Shown one piece after another: positions 35,588 to 44,061 of a stretch of 62,979 bases of DNA (the first letter of the stretch is position 1; every line of letters begins with the position of its first letter). The notes below the pieces were generated by a model. The model worked only from the letters and a program-made list of their open reading frames with translations. It had not been told where the DNA came from and did no database searches. The DNA comes from CAYTEO01 sp964436825. GTDB lineage: Bacteria; Krumholzibacteriota; Krumholzibacteriia; LZORAL124-64-63. The stretch covers positions 1-62,979 of the forward strand of contig CAYTEO010000011.1 in NCBI GenBank assembly GCA_964436825.1. The letters are read 5' to 3'. Both the position numbers and the translations under genes were made by a program.

Positions 35588-37996
35588 TCAATCGGACAGC
35601 TCGACGATGGTACAGCCGTGGCCACCCCGGTCGGGCGGCGCCTCCCGGCAGGAGGCCACCCGCGGATCGGCGCGCAACCGCCGCCACAGGGCCTCGCGCA
35701 GGCGGCCCGTCCCCCAGCCGTGGATGACCTCCAGGGTCCCGACACCGCCGGGGATGGCGCGGTCGATCAGGCGGTCCAGCTCCTCCCAGGCCTCGTCGGC
35801 CCGCTTGCCGCGCAGGTCGATGGCGACGGGGACGGCCTCCCCCCCGGGCAGGCCCGTCGGCGCGCCGCCCACGGCCGTGTGCCCCCGCGCCGGGGCGGAC
35901 GGCCGCTCCGGGGGCAGGACCTCGACGGCATCGACGGGCACCGTCAGCCGCAATCCCCTGCTGACGACGACGACCTTGCCTCCGCGCCTCTCGACGACCC
36001 GCCCCTCGGCGGCCAGGTGGGAAACGCGCACCCGATCGCCCTCCTCGACCCGCGGAGGGGTGGGCGGGGCCGGCTGGCGGGGCGTCAGCCGCTCCTCCAG
36101 TTCGGCCAGTCGCCGGTGACCGCGGCGGACGACCGTGCGGTCGGCCCGGCTGCTGCGCAGCTCGCGGACGACGGCCTCGACGGTGCGGCGGGCCTCGGCC
36201 AGCAGCCGTTCCCCCTCGCGGCGGGTCTGCTCGAGCAGCCGGCGGCGCTCCCGCTCCAGTCCCTCCAGTCGGCCGGCCAGTTCGCGCCGCAGGCGCGCGG
36301 CCTCGTCCCTCAGGCGGGACTGCTCGCGGACCGCCTCCTCGAGTTCCCGCCGCCGCTCGACCAGCTCGGTCAGCAGGCGCTCGACGGCGAACCGCTCCTG
36401 GCCCACCAGGGAGGCGGCCCTCTCGAGGATCTCCGGCGGGAGATCCAGACGCCGGGCGATGGCGAAGGCGTGGCTCGCGCCGGGGATGCCGAGCCGCAGG
36501 GTGAAGCGGGGCGCCAGGGCCTGCTCGTCGAACTCCATGGCCGCGTTGACCATCCGGGGATGGTCGGCGACCGCGGCCTTGAGGGAGCCGGCGTGGGTCG
36601 TCGCCACGACCGTCGCGCCGCGGGCGGCCAACGCCTCCAGGACCGCGAAGGCCAGTGCGGCTCCCTCCACCGGATCGGTGCCGCTGCCGATCTCGTCGCA
36701 CAGGACCAGCGTGCCGGGGCCGGCGGCGTCGAGGAACGCCGCCAGCCGTGCCAGGTGTGCGGAGAAGCTGCTCAGCGAGCGGGCGATGGACTGCTCGTCC
36801 CCCAGGTCGACCAGGATCCGCTCGCACAGGGGCAGGACCGTCTCCCCCCCGGCCGGCACGTCCCAGCCGCCCTGGGCCAGCAGGCAGGCCAGGCCCGTCT
36901 CCTTCAGGGCCACCGACTTCCCGCCGGCATTGGGACCGCTGATCACGACGACGTCGCAGCCCTCGGGCAGGACGAGGGTCAGCGGGACGACCCGGCGGCC
37001 TGTCCCCAGCAGCAGGGGATGGCGTCCCTCGCGCAGGGCCAGCCTCGCGCCGGGGGCCAGGACGGGCCGACGGCCGTCGACGGACCGGCTCCACAGCAGG
37101 CCGGCCCGGACCTCGTCGACCAGGGCTGCCAGGCCGACGGCCTCGCGCAGGTCGCCCGCCGCCTGTTCCACCGCGCGGTTCAGCTCCAGCAGGAGGCGCT
37201 GCTCCTCGGCGCGCAGCTCGGCCCGCACGACGGCCAGGTCGTTCAGCAGCGGCACGACCGCCGCCGGCTCAACGAACAGGGTCCCCCCCGAGGCGCTGCG
37301 GTCGTGGACGATCCCGGGCACGCGCCGGACCGACCCGCTGCGCAGCGGCAGGCAGTAGCGCTCGCCGCGCAGGACGACCTCGTCCCCGGTCGTCCAGCCG
37401 GCGCCGCGAGCCCGCACTAGCTCGCCGCGGGCAACCTCGCGGGCCTGACGCTCCAGTTGCGCGGCCTGCCGGCGCAGGCGCGAGAGGGTCGCCGAGGCGT
37501 CGTCGCGCAGCCGCCCGTCGGGGGCCAGGACCCGCTCGATCCGCTGGGCCAGCGGCAGGGGATCGACCATGGCGGCGGCCGCCGTCGCCCAGTCGGGAGC
37601 CGCGTCGGCCCGCGCCAGCAGGTGCTCGCGCAGACGGGAGAGGTCGGCGGCGACCGCCGCCACCTGGACCAGGTCGCCCCCCTCGAGGCGCAACGGCCCG
37701 GCGGTCCCGAGCAGCCCGGTGAGCAGATCGATATCGGGATGGGGCGGCCAGACGTCGCGCTCGCCGTCCCGGCGGAGCTGGTCCGCCAGGGCGTGGCGGC
37801 GGGCGATGGCGTCGGGATCGCGGTAGGGAAGACGACGGCGGATCGCCTCGGCGGCCAGGCGGGAACGGCAGTGGGCGGCGATCAGGCCGGTCACCGCCGG
37901 CCACTCCAGCATCTCCAGGGCGTGACGCTGGAGCTCGTCGTCCGGAAGGGTCCGCAGGCGGTCGTCCGCCGCCAGCTCGGCCAGCAGCGGGATCAT
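35588..37996 (-). CDS. mutS2: MutS2-family endonuclease/ribosome-rescue ATPase
   Basis: MutS2 limits recombination or rescues collided ribosomes; it is not the mismatch-recognition MutS (domain I is missing). At 802 aa it has the core and clamp domain, then the ATPase: Walker A GPNAGGKSVALK (around 354), Walker B LVLCDEIGSGTDP and VVATTHAGSLKA. A long charged coiled coil (about 515-610) follows, and a C-terminal Smr nuclease domain with IDLRGKRADEAW and HGWGTGRLREAL (around 757). The start ATG overlaps the cvpA stop (ATGA). Order cvpA-mutS2 is common. Confidence 0.96.
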   Translation of the reverse strand: MIPLLAELAADDRLRTLPDDELQRHALEMLEWPAVTGLIAAHCRSRLAAEAIRRRLPYRDPDAIARRHALADQLRRDGERDVWPPHPDIDLLTGLLGTAGPLRLEGGDLVQVAAVAADLSRLREHLLARADAAPDWATAAAAMVDPLPLAQRIERVLAPDGRLRDDASATLSRLRRQAAQLERQAREVARGELVRARGAGWTTGDEVVLRGERYCLPLRSGSVRRVPGIVHDRSASGGTLFVEPAAVVPLLNDLAVVRAELRAEEQRLLLELNRAVEQAAGDLREAVGLAALVDEVRAGLLWSRSVDGRRPVLAPGARLALREGRHPLLLGTGRRVVPLTLVLPEGCDVVVISGPNAGGKSVALKETGLACLLAQGGWDVPAGGETVLPLCERILVDLGDEQSIARSLSSFSAHLARLAAFLDAAGPGTLVLCDEIGSGTDPVEGAALAFAVLEALAARGATVVATTHAGSLKAAVADHPRMVNAAMEFDEQALAPRFTLRLGIPGASHAFAIARRLDLPPEILERAASLVGQERFAVERLLTELVERRRELEEAVREQSRLRDEAARLRRELAGRLEGLERERRRLLEQTRREGERLLAEARRTVEAVVRELRSSRADRTVVRRGHRRLAELEERLTPRQPAPPTPPRVEEGDRVRVSHLAAEGRVVERRGGKVVVVSRGLRLTVPVDAVEVLPPERPSAPARGHTAVGGAPTGLPGGEAVPVAIDLRGKRADEAWEELDRLIDRAIPGGVGTLEVIHGWGTGRLREALWRRLRADPRVASCREAPPDRGGHGCTIVELSD

Positions 37997-38583
37997 CGCC
38001 CGTCCCGCGACGCGTCCGGCAGCGCCGGGAGCCTGCCCTCGGGCAGCCGCTGCCGGAGGTCCTCGAACCGGTCCCGGACCCGCTGCCAGAGCCGTGTCCC
38101 CTCGCCGTCCTCGCCCAGGACCAGGCCGGCCAGGGCCGGCGCGGCCCGGTAGACGATCCGGGGCAGGGGACGCTCCTCGATCAGGTCGCGCAGATCGTCA
38201 CCGCCGGGCAGGGCGCACAGGACCATCAGCACGACACTGCCCAGCAGCATCCCCGCGGCCAGTCCCAGCACGGTGCCTCCCCCCCGGTCCAGCCACCCCA
38301 GGGGCGACCAGTGGATCAGCCTGGCCACCGCCCAGGCCAGCAGGCGGGTGGCCACGATGACGGCCAGCAGCAGCAGGACCCAGGCCGCGAGAGCGGCCAC
38401 CCGGGGGGAGAGATCGGTGCGGGCGACCAGCTCGCGGGCCAGCAGGGGCGACCAGGCGGCCGCGGCCACGACGGCGACCCCCAGGCCGGCCAGCTCCAGC
38501 AGCCGCCTGACCAGTCCCGTGCGCCAGCCGCCCACGGCGAAGACCAGCAGCAGCAGGACGACCAGGAGCGTCAACCAGTCCAT
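37993..38583 (-). CDS. cvpA: CvpA-family membrane protein
   Basis: Inner-membrane protein, 196 aa, of the colicin V production accessory family; its exact function is unclear, though the family affects envelope stress. Four hydrophobic segments lie at about 3-20, 31-47, 65-88 and 102-126. The first has the conserved WLTLLVVLLLLVFAVGGWRTGLVRRLLEL pattern in which Gly-Trp-Arg-x-Gly follows the first helix. The C-terminal ~65 residues are charged and cytoplasmic. The start overlaps the yqeY stop by one base (TGATG) and the end overlaps mutS2 (ATGA). Confidence 0.85.
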   Translation of the reverse strand: MDWLTLLVVLLLLVFAVGGWRTGLVRRLLELAGLGVAVVAAAAWSPLLARELVARTDLSPRVAALAAWVLLLLAVIVATRLLAWAVARLIHWSPLGWLDRGGGTVLGLAAGMLLGSVVLMVLCALPGGDDLRDLIEERPLPRIVYRAAPALAGLVLGEDGEGTRLWQRVRDRFEDLRQRLPEGRLPALPDASRDGR

Positions 38584-39041
38584 CAGCCGCCCGCCAGCAG
38601 GGAACGCACCATGGCGCTGACCCGGCCGCCCTCGGCCTGCCCCTCCAGGCGGGCCATGGCGGCCTTCATCACCTTGCCCATGTCCCGGGGCGATGTGGCA
38701 CCGACCTCGGCGACGACCTCCCGCAGGATCTTCTCCAGGGCGGCGTCGTCCAGCTCGGCCGGGAGGTAGGATTCCACCAGGGCCAGTTCCCGTTCCGCCT
38801 CGTCGACCAGATCCTCGCGACCGGCGCTGCGGGCGCTGGCCAGGGCGTCGCGGACCTTCTTGGCGTAGCTGCGCAGGATCCTGACGACGGCGGCGTCGTC
38901 CAGCTCGCTGCGGGTGTCCACCTCCACCTGCTTGATGCTCGACTGGAGCATGCGCAGCACCCGAACGCGCTGCTTCTCCCCCGCCTTCATGGCGGCGATC
39001 GTGTCCTGCTTGATCCGGATCAACAGGGGACTGTCGGCCAT
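38583..39041 (-). CDS. GatB/YqeY domain protein
   Basis: A small helical protein (152 aa) of the YqeY family, related to the tRNA-binding tail domain of GatB. Its role is not firmly established; members often neighbour rpsU, dnaG and rpoD, as here (rpsU is absent). Recognisable parts are LLIRIKQDTIAAMKAGEKQRVRVLRML at the start and VVAEVGATSPRDMGKVMKAAM, the conserved C-terminal motif. The ATG at 39041 is chosen; the upstream frame crosses an intergenic space of 88 bp in which I see nothing else. Confidence 0.92.
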   Translation of the reverse strand: MADSPLLIRIKQDTIAAMKAGEKQRVRVLRMLQSSIKQVEVDTRSELDDAAVVRILRSYAKKVRDALASARSAGREDLVDEAERELALVESYLPAELDDAALEKILREVVAEVGATSPRDMGKVMKAAMARLEGQAEGGRVSAMVRSLLAGG

Positions 39042-39129
39042 CGTCCTCCTCCTTCCCCCGCCGCGCGGGGCGGCGGTGTCGGCGGCCCGCTCGACACCGG
39101 GCAGATCGTACGTCATCATCGCCGGATCC

Positions 39130-39930
39130 TCAAGCCCGACCGGCCAGCAGCCGCTGCCGGGCGGCGGCGAGCAGGGCCAGCCCGGCGATGGCGGCCGTCT
39201 CTGTCCGCAGGCGGTGGACACCCAGCCGCAGCGGCGTGCCGTGCCGCGCCAGCAGCGCGACCTCGTCGTCGCGCCATCCCCCCTCCGGCCCCACGACCAG
39301 GGTCCAGGCCCCCGCTCCAGACCACGGGGCCCGTCGCGGCAGGATCTCTGCGAGGGCGTCCGCCTCCAGACCCTCCCCCGCCGTCGCCGCACGGCGCAGC
39401 CGGGCCAGGCCGAACAGGAGCGGCTGCGGCTCGCGCCGCGCCAGCCAGTCGGCCAGCGGGACCGGGGCGTGGAGCACGGGTCGCCAGGCGCGATCCGACT
39501 GCTTGAGGGCCGCCGTCACGTGCGCCTCCCACCGCCGCCGTTTTCCCTGCCGGGGCACGATCTCGCCGTGGGCCGTCAGCAGCGGGACGATCTCGTGGGC
39601 CCCCAGCTCGACCGCCTTCTCCAGGGCCCACTCGAACCGCTGCTCGCGGATGACGCCGCAGGCCAGCACCAGCCGGGGGGCGGCCAGTTCCTCCGCGTCC
39701 TCGTCACGGGAGCGCACGACGACCCGGGCCGCTGCGGGATCGGCCACGAGCAGCTCCCCGGTGAAGCGATGCCCCCGCCCGTCGGTCAGGCCGATCCGTG
39801 TTCCGGGCCGGGCGCGCAGGACCCGCACGAGATGGCGGCTCTCCTCGGGGGACAGGACGACCTCCGCCCCGGTGGCCGGGGCCGGGGCGTCGTCCGTGCC
39901 GGGAAGAAGGAACTGGCGCACCGCCGACAT
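39130..39930 (-). CDS. rsmE: 16S rRNA m3U1498 methyltransferase
   Basis: SPOUT-class methyltransferase that modifies U1498 of 16S rRNA with SAM. The 266 aa have an N-terminal PUA-like domain (about 1-75) and the knotted SAM domain: LACGVIREQRFEWALEKAVELG, LVVGPEGGWRDDEV and LGVHRLRTETAAIAGLALL, all intact. The size is normal. It lies 12 bp from dnaJ, a common neighbour (dnaJ-rsmE, often with prmA between them; no prmA is seen here). Confidence 0.95.
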   Translation of the reverse strand: MSAVRQFLLPGTDDAPAPATGAEVVLSPEESRHLVRVLRARPGTRIGLTDGRGHRFTGELLVADPAAARVVVRSRDEDAEELAAPRLVLACGVIREQRFEWALEKAVELGAHEIVPLLTAHGEIVPRQGKRRRWEAHVTAALKQSDRAWRPVLHAPVPLADWLARREPQPLLFGLARLRRAATAGEGLEADALAEILPRRAPWSGAGAWTLVVGPEGGWRDDEVALLARHGTPLRLGVHRLRTETAAIAGLALLAAARQRLLAGRA

Positions 39931-39942
39931 CTCCCTGCGGCG

Positions 39943-41079
39943 TCAGTGGTAGAGGTGCCGGCCCGGCGCCGGGACCTTCCCGGCCAGGGAGTCGCGCAGC
40001 CGCTCCAGCGCCTTGCGCTCGTCCGCCGAGAGATCCTCCGGGATCCAGGCGATGATCCGCACGAGCTGGTCGCCCCGGCCGCCGCCGAGATGGGGCAGTC
40101 CCTTGCCGCGCAGGCGGAAGATCTTGTGGCTCTGGGTGCCGGCGGGGATCTTCAGGGCCACCTTCCCGTCCAGGGTCGGGACCTCCACCTTGCCGCCCAG
40201 CATCAGTTCGACCGGCGAGACCGGTACATCGACCAGCAGGTCGTCGCCGTGGCGCTCGAAGACGTCGTCCTCGGTCACCTCGAAGACCACCCGCAGGTCA
40301 CCCGCCGGCGCGCCCTGCTCGCCGGCGTCCCCCTTGCCGCGCAGCTCCATGAAGTTGCCGGTGGCGACACCCGCGGGGACCCGCACCTCGAGCGTCTCGA
40401 CGTCCCGGACCGTGCCGGTGCCGTGGCACTTGGCGCAGGGATCGAGGACGATCGTCCCGCGGCCGCCGCAGCGGGGACAGGTCGACTCGGTGACCATCTG
40501 GCCCAGCAGGGTCCGCCGCACCTGGCGGATCCGCCCCCGCCCGCCACAGTCGGGGCAGGTCCGCGGGCTGCTGCCGGGTGCGGCGCCGGTGCCGCCGCAG
40601 ACGTCGCAGCGGACTTGCTTGCGGAGCTTGATCTTCTTGCTCGTCCCGCTGGCGGCCTCGCGCAGCGAGACCTTCAGCTTCACCTGGAGGTCGCGCCCCC
40701 GGCGGGATCGCCCTCCTGCGCCGCCCCCCTCGGCCGCACCGCCGAAGATGTCCCCGAAGCCACCGAAGTTGCGCAGGAAGGACTCCAGCGCGTCGTTGAT
40801 GTCGAAGCCGGCAAAGCCGCCGGCCCCCGCCCCGCCGAAACCGGCGGCCGGGTCGAAGGCCGCGTGGCCGAACCGGTCGTACTGGGCCCGCTTCTCGGGA
40901 TCCTTGAGGACCTCGTAGGCCTCGGTCACCTCGCGGAACTTCTCTGCCGCGGAGGGATCGTCCGGGTTGCGGTCGGGATGGTACTTCACCGCGAGCTTGC
41001 GGTAGGCCTTCTTGATCTCGGCCTCGCCGGCATCACGAGCGACGCCCAGGATCTCGTAGTAGTCACGCTTGGCGGTCAT
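39943..41079 (-). CDS. dnaJ: Chaperone protein DnaJ
   Basis: Hsp40 co-chaperone that delivers clients to DnaK. The 378 residues show a J domain with HPD at 34-36, a Gly/Phe-rich linker (GFGGAGAGGFAGF), and the zinc domain with four CxxCxGxG repeats (CDVCGGTG, CPDCGGRG, CPRCGGRG, CAKCHGTG). The C-terminal substrate domains follow. It starts 10 bp after grpE at ATG 41079, giving MTAKRDYYEILGV. The gene order hrcA-grpE-dnaJ lacks dnaK. Confidence 0.97.
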   Translation of the reverse strand: MTAKRDYYEILGVARDAGEAEIKKAYRKLAVKYHPDRNPDDPSAAEKFREVTEAYEVLKDPEKRAQYDRFGHAAFDPAAGFGGAGAGGFAGFDINDALESFLRNFGGFGDIFGGAAEGGGAGGRSRRGRDLQVKLKVSLREAASGTSKKIKLRKQVRCDVCGGTGAAPGSSPRTCPDCGGRGRIRQVRRTLLGQMVTESTCPRCGGRGTIVLDPCAKCHGTGTVRDVETLEVRVPAGVATGNFMELRGKGDAGEQGAPAGDLRVVFEVTEDDVFERHGDDLLVDVPVSPVELMLGGKVEVPTLDGKVALKIPAGTQSHKIFRLRGKGLPHLGGGRGDQLVRIIAWIPEDLSADERKALERLRDSLAGKVPAPGRHLYH

Positions 41080-41089
41080 CGCTCCCCCC

Positions 41090-41734
41090 TCACGCCGCGA
41101 CGACCACGCGGCTGGGGCGGACGACCAGGTCCCCCAGCCGGTAGCCAGCCTGGACGACCTCGACGATGGCACCCTGCTCGTGCTCGGCGGACTCGGTCTG
41201 CATGACCGCCTCGTGGACGCTGGGATCGAACCGGACCCCGGGACCGGCCTCGATCCGCTCCAGGCCGCGGGCGGCGAGGACCTCCCACAGGTGGCGGCGG
41301 ATCAGGTCCATCCCCTCCTTGAAGCTGCGCATCTGCTCCGGCAGCTCCTGGTCCTCGACGCTGGCGGCGGCCCGCTCGAAGTTGTCCAGGACCTCCAGCA
41401 GATCCCGCATCAGGTCGGCCTGGGCGAAGCGGCGGGCATCGGTCACCTCGCGCTGGGTCCGCTTGCGGAGGTTCTCCTGCTCGGCGACGGCGCGCAGCCA
41501 GCGGTCCCGGAGACTCTCCAGCTCGGCGGTCACCGTCTCCAGCTCCCGGGTCATCTCGGCCACCACATCCTGCTGCTCGGTGACGGCATCCGCAACCGGC
41601 CGGTCGTCGGCCGCGGCGGTCCCGTCGGCAGTGCCCGCTACCTCCCCCGCCTTCTCTGTCGCGTCGGGGGCGGGTGTCGTCACGCGTTCCTGCTCCCCCT
41701 GTCCCGCAACGTCCTGCTTCCGCTTCCTGCTCAT
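41090..41734 (-). CDS. grpE: Nucleotide exchange factor GrpE
   Basis: Releases ADP from DnaK. The 214-aa protein has a disordered, charged N-terminus (about 1-55), a long coiled coil (EQQDVVAEMTRELETV..., about 60-115) and the C-terminal beta domain with VRFDPSVHEAVMQTESAEHEQG and IVEVVQAGYRLGDLVVRPSRVVVA. These last motifs are diagnostic. It follows hrcA with a 68-bp gap holding no operator that I can identify. Confidence 0.96.
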   Translation of the reverse strand: MSRKRKQDVAGQGEQERVTTPAPDATEKAGEVAGTADGTAAADDRPVADAVTEQQDVVAEMTRELETVTAELESLRDRWLRAVAEQENLRKRTQREVTDARRFAQADLMRDLLEVLDNFERAAASVEDQELPEQMRSFKEGMDLIRRHLWEVLAARGLERIEAGPGVRFDPSVHEAVMQTESAEHEQGAIVEVVQAGYRLGDLVVRPSRVVVAA

Positions 41735-41802
41735 CTATTGCCTCCTCCCGGCCGCCGCAAAGGCGACGGCCCCGACAGTCGCTCCTCGTCTCTCCAGCGT
41801 GA

Positions 41803-42834
41803 TCAGTTCAGCTCGCCGAGATTGCGCAGGATGACCTGCACCCCGCCAATGGCCCGCTCGTACGGCATCCGGCGCAGGCCCAGGACGGCCAGCACGCCGT
41901 GGCGCTCCGCGTCCCCGAACGGCGACGCCACCAGGCTGAAGGGTCGCAGGTCGTCGACGGGATTCTCCGAGCCGATCCAGACGTGAACCTCCCGCTCGTT
42001 GAGCGGCAGGCGCCTGAGGGTTTCGGCGACGGCGCGCGGCGAGCCGACGACGCGCAGCAGCCGCTTCAGGGGATCGGGATCGGAGAACTCCGGTGCCTCC
42101 AGTACATTCCCGACCCCGACCAGTTCCACCGTCGCCGGCTCGGGATCGTCGAACAGGGTCCGGGCCCGGGAGACGATCTCCAGCGCGCAGCGGTCCGCGT
42201 CCGAGGTCTGCTCGTCCAGGGAGGCCAGGGCGCCGGCGCGGATCTCGGCGACGGTCAACCCGCTGATGCGCTCGCTGAGCAGCCTAGCCGCCGCGGCGAT
42301 CGTCTCGGGAGGGTATTCCCGCTCGCCGGTGACCAGCTCGGTCCGCACCAGCGCGTTGTCCAGCACGAGGACCAGCAGGACGCGCCGGCCCTCCTTGGGG
42401 TAGAGATCGAGGCGACGGGCCCGCACCCCGTCCCAGACGGGACCGAGCAGGATCCCGATGCTGCCGGTCAGCCGGGAGAGCAGCGCCGCGAGCGAACGGA
42501 CCATCGCCCGCGTGTCTGTCACCTCGCGGATCTCCCTGTCGACGAGGGCCTGGACCTCCTCCAGCTCGCCGGGCTCGTCGACCTCGCCCTCCAGCAACCG
42601 GTTGACGAAGTGCCGGAAACCGGCGTCGGTGGGGATCCTGCCCGCCGACGTGTGGGGCTTGGCGAGCAGCCCCTGCTGCTCCAGGCGGTGCATGTCCCCC
42701 CGCACCGTCGCCGACGAGACATCGCCGCCCAGCCAGCGGGCCACCAGGGCGGAGCTGACCGGCTGGCCGGTCCGGCTGTAGATCCGGACGACCGCCGCCA
42801 GGACCTGGAATTCCCTGTCTGCGCGCTGGGTCAT
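41803..42834 (-). CDS. hrcA: Heat-inducible transcription repressor HrcA
   Basis: Represses heat-shock genes at CIRCE operators. The 343-aa protein begins with a winged-helix domain (VVRIYSRTGQPVSSALVARWL, SSATVRGDMHRLEQQGLL, HTSAGRIPTDAGFRHFVN), then a GAF-like domain and the C-terminal region with VHVWIGSENPVDDLRPFSLVAS, all characteristic. Two adjacent ATGs exist; the second (42834) has AGGAGG at six bases and is preferred. No TTAGCACTC-N9-GAGTGCTAA operator is visible around hrcA, grpE or dnaJ, so its target sites may be elsewhere. Confidence 0.95.
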   Translation of the reverse strand: MTQRADREFQVLAAVVRIYSRTGQPVSSALVARWLGGDVSSATVRGDMHRLEQQGLLAKPHTSAGRIPTDAGFRHFVNRLLEGEVDEPGELEEVQALVDREIREVTDTRAMVRSLAALLSRLTGSIGILLGPVWDGVRARRLDLYPKEGRRVLLVLVLDNALVRTELVTGEREYPPETIAAAARLLSERISGLTVAEIRAGALASLDEQTSDADRCALEIVSRARTLFDDPEPATVELVGVGNVLEAPEFSDPDPLKRLLRVVGSPRAVAETLRRLPLNEREVHVWIGSENPVDDLRPFSLVASPFGDAERHGVLAVLGLRRMPYERAIGGVQVILRNLGELN

Positions 42835-42891
42835 CATCGCCCTCCTGTCCGCCTCCGACCGTCCCAAGATAGTCCCCGGCGTCGAGGGGTG

Positions 42892-44061
42892 TCAACGCAC
42901 CGCCGCCGCGGCGAGGTGGCGGACCAGGGCCTCCTCGACGGCGTCCAGCCGCAGCCACCCGCGCCGGGTCAGGACCAGCCGGTCCCCCCGCCGGCGCCAG
43001 AGTTCCCCCTCGCCGGCGGCCAGGACCGCATCCGCGCCGTCGAGCCAGGCCAGCGGGATCCCGTCACCGGTCCGCAGCCCGAGCAACAGCCGTTCCAGGC
43101 GCCGCTGCTCCGGCGTGAGAAGCTCGACGGCCTGCTCGGGCAGCCGCCCCTGTTCCACCGCGGCCAGGTAGGCGCCGGGATCGGCCAGGTTGGCGCTCCG
43201 CCGCCGGCCCCAGAAACCGTGCGCCCCCGGGCCCAGGCCGAGATAGGGCACGCCCCGCCAGTATGCGCGGTTGTGCCGCGACTCCTGCCCGGGCAGGGCG
43301 AAGTTGCTGACCTCGTACTGCCGGTAGCCCAGTTCCTCCAGGACCGCGGCCCCCTCCAGGTAGAGACGCTCCGTCTCCCGCTCCGGCGGCGGGACGACCC
43401 GGCCGGCGGCGACGTCCGCCGCCAGGGGGGTACCGTCGTGGAGCTCCAGGATGTAGAACGAGACGTGCCCCACCCCCAGCCGGCGCGCCAGGCGGAACTC
43501 CTCCGCCAGCCGCTCGCTCCGGCAGCCGGGCGCCAGGATCCAGTCGGCGGAGACCCTGGGAAAGGTGTCCGCGGCCAGTTCCAGCGCCGCGAGCGCCTGC
43601 CGGGGCGCCGCCCGTCTTCCCAGCCGCCGCAGCACTGCCGGATCGAGGCTCTGGACGCCGAGGCTGACCCGGTCGGCGCCGGCGCCCCGCCAGGCCGTCG
43701 CCACCGCGGGGGTGAAGCTCTCGGGATTGGCCTCGACGGTGAACTCGGGCGCGTCGGACCACGGCAGGCCGGCCAGCAGTTCCCGGGACAGGAGTTCCAC
43801 GAGGTCCGGTTCCAGCAGCGAGGGTGTCCCGCCCCCCACGTAGCAGGTCCGCACCTCGAAGCGCCGGTCCGCCAGGACGCGGCACCGCCGCCGGCGCAGG
43901 CGCCACTCCGCGACCAGGCCCGCGACGAGGCGCCGGCGCAGCCCGGCATCGTGGCGGTCGGTCCGGGGAAAGTGGCAGTAGCGGCAGAGGGAGGCGCAGA
44001 AGGGGACGTGGAGGTAGAGGCCGCCGCCGTGGACGGCGGCCTTCCCGGGTCCGCGTGTCAC
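42892..44061 (-). CDS. hemW: HemW-like radical SAM heme chaperone
   Basis: A radical SAM protein of the HemW group (formerly called an oxygen-independent coproporphyrinogen oxidase), which inserts heme into respiratory proteins. The 389 residues carry the Fe-S motif C22-x3-C26-x2-C29 in VPFCASLCRYCHF, then VGGGTPSLLEPD, FTVEANPES, GADRVSLGVQSLDPAVLRRLGR and a HemW-type C-terminal domain (YLGLGPGAHGF...RRSAN). Lacking the extra Cys at position 2 of CxxxCxxC-C, it is unlikely to be a true HemN. ATGA overlap with lepB. Confidence 0.9.
   Translation of the reverse strand: MTRGPGKAAVHGGGLYLHVPFCASLCRYCHFPRTDRHDAGLRRRLVAGLVAEWRLRRRRCRVLADRRFEVRTCYVGGGTPSLLEPDLVELLSRELLAGLPWSDAPEFTVEANPESFTPAVATAWRGAGADRVSLGVQSLDPAVLRRLGRRAAPRQALAALELAADTFPRVSADWILAPGCRSERLAEEFRLARRLGVGHVSFYILELHDGTPLAADVAAGRVVPPPERETERLYLEGAAVLEELGYRQYEVSNFALPGQESRHNRAYWRGVPYLGLGPGAHGFWGRRRSANLADPGAYLAAVEQGRLPEQAVELLTPEQRRLERLLLGLRTGDGIPLAWLDGADAVLAAGEGELWRRRGDRLVLTRRGWLRLDAVEEALVRHLAAAAVR

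Noticed and set aside
42835..42891. Search for a CIRCE operator before hrcA
   Set aside because: No TTAGCACTC-N9-GAGTGCTAA or close variant is present in this gap or before grpE and dnaJ.
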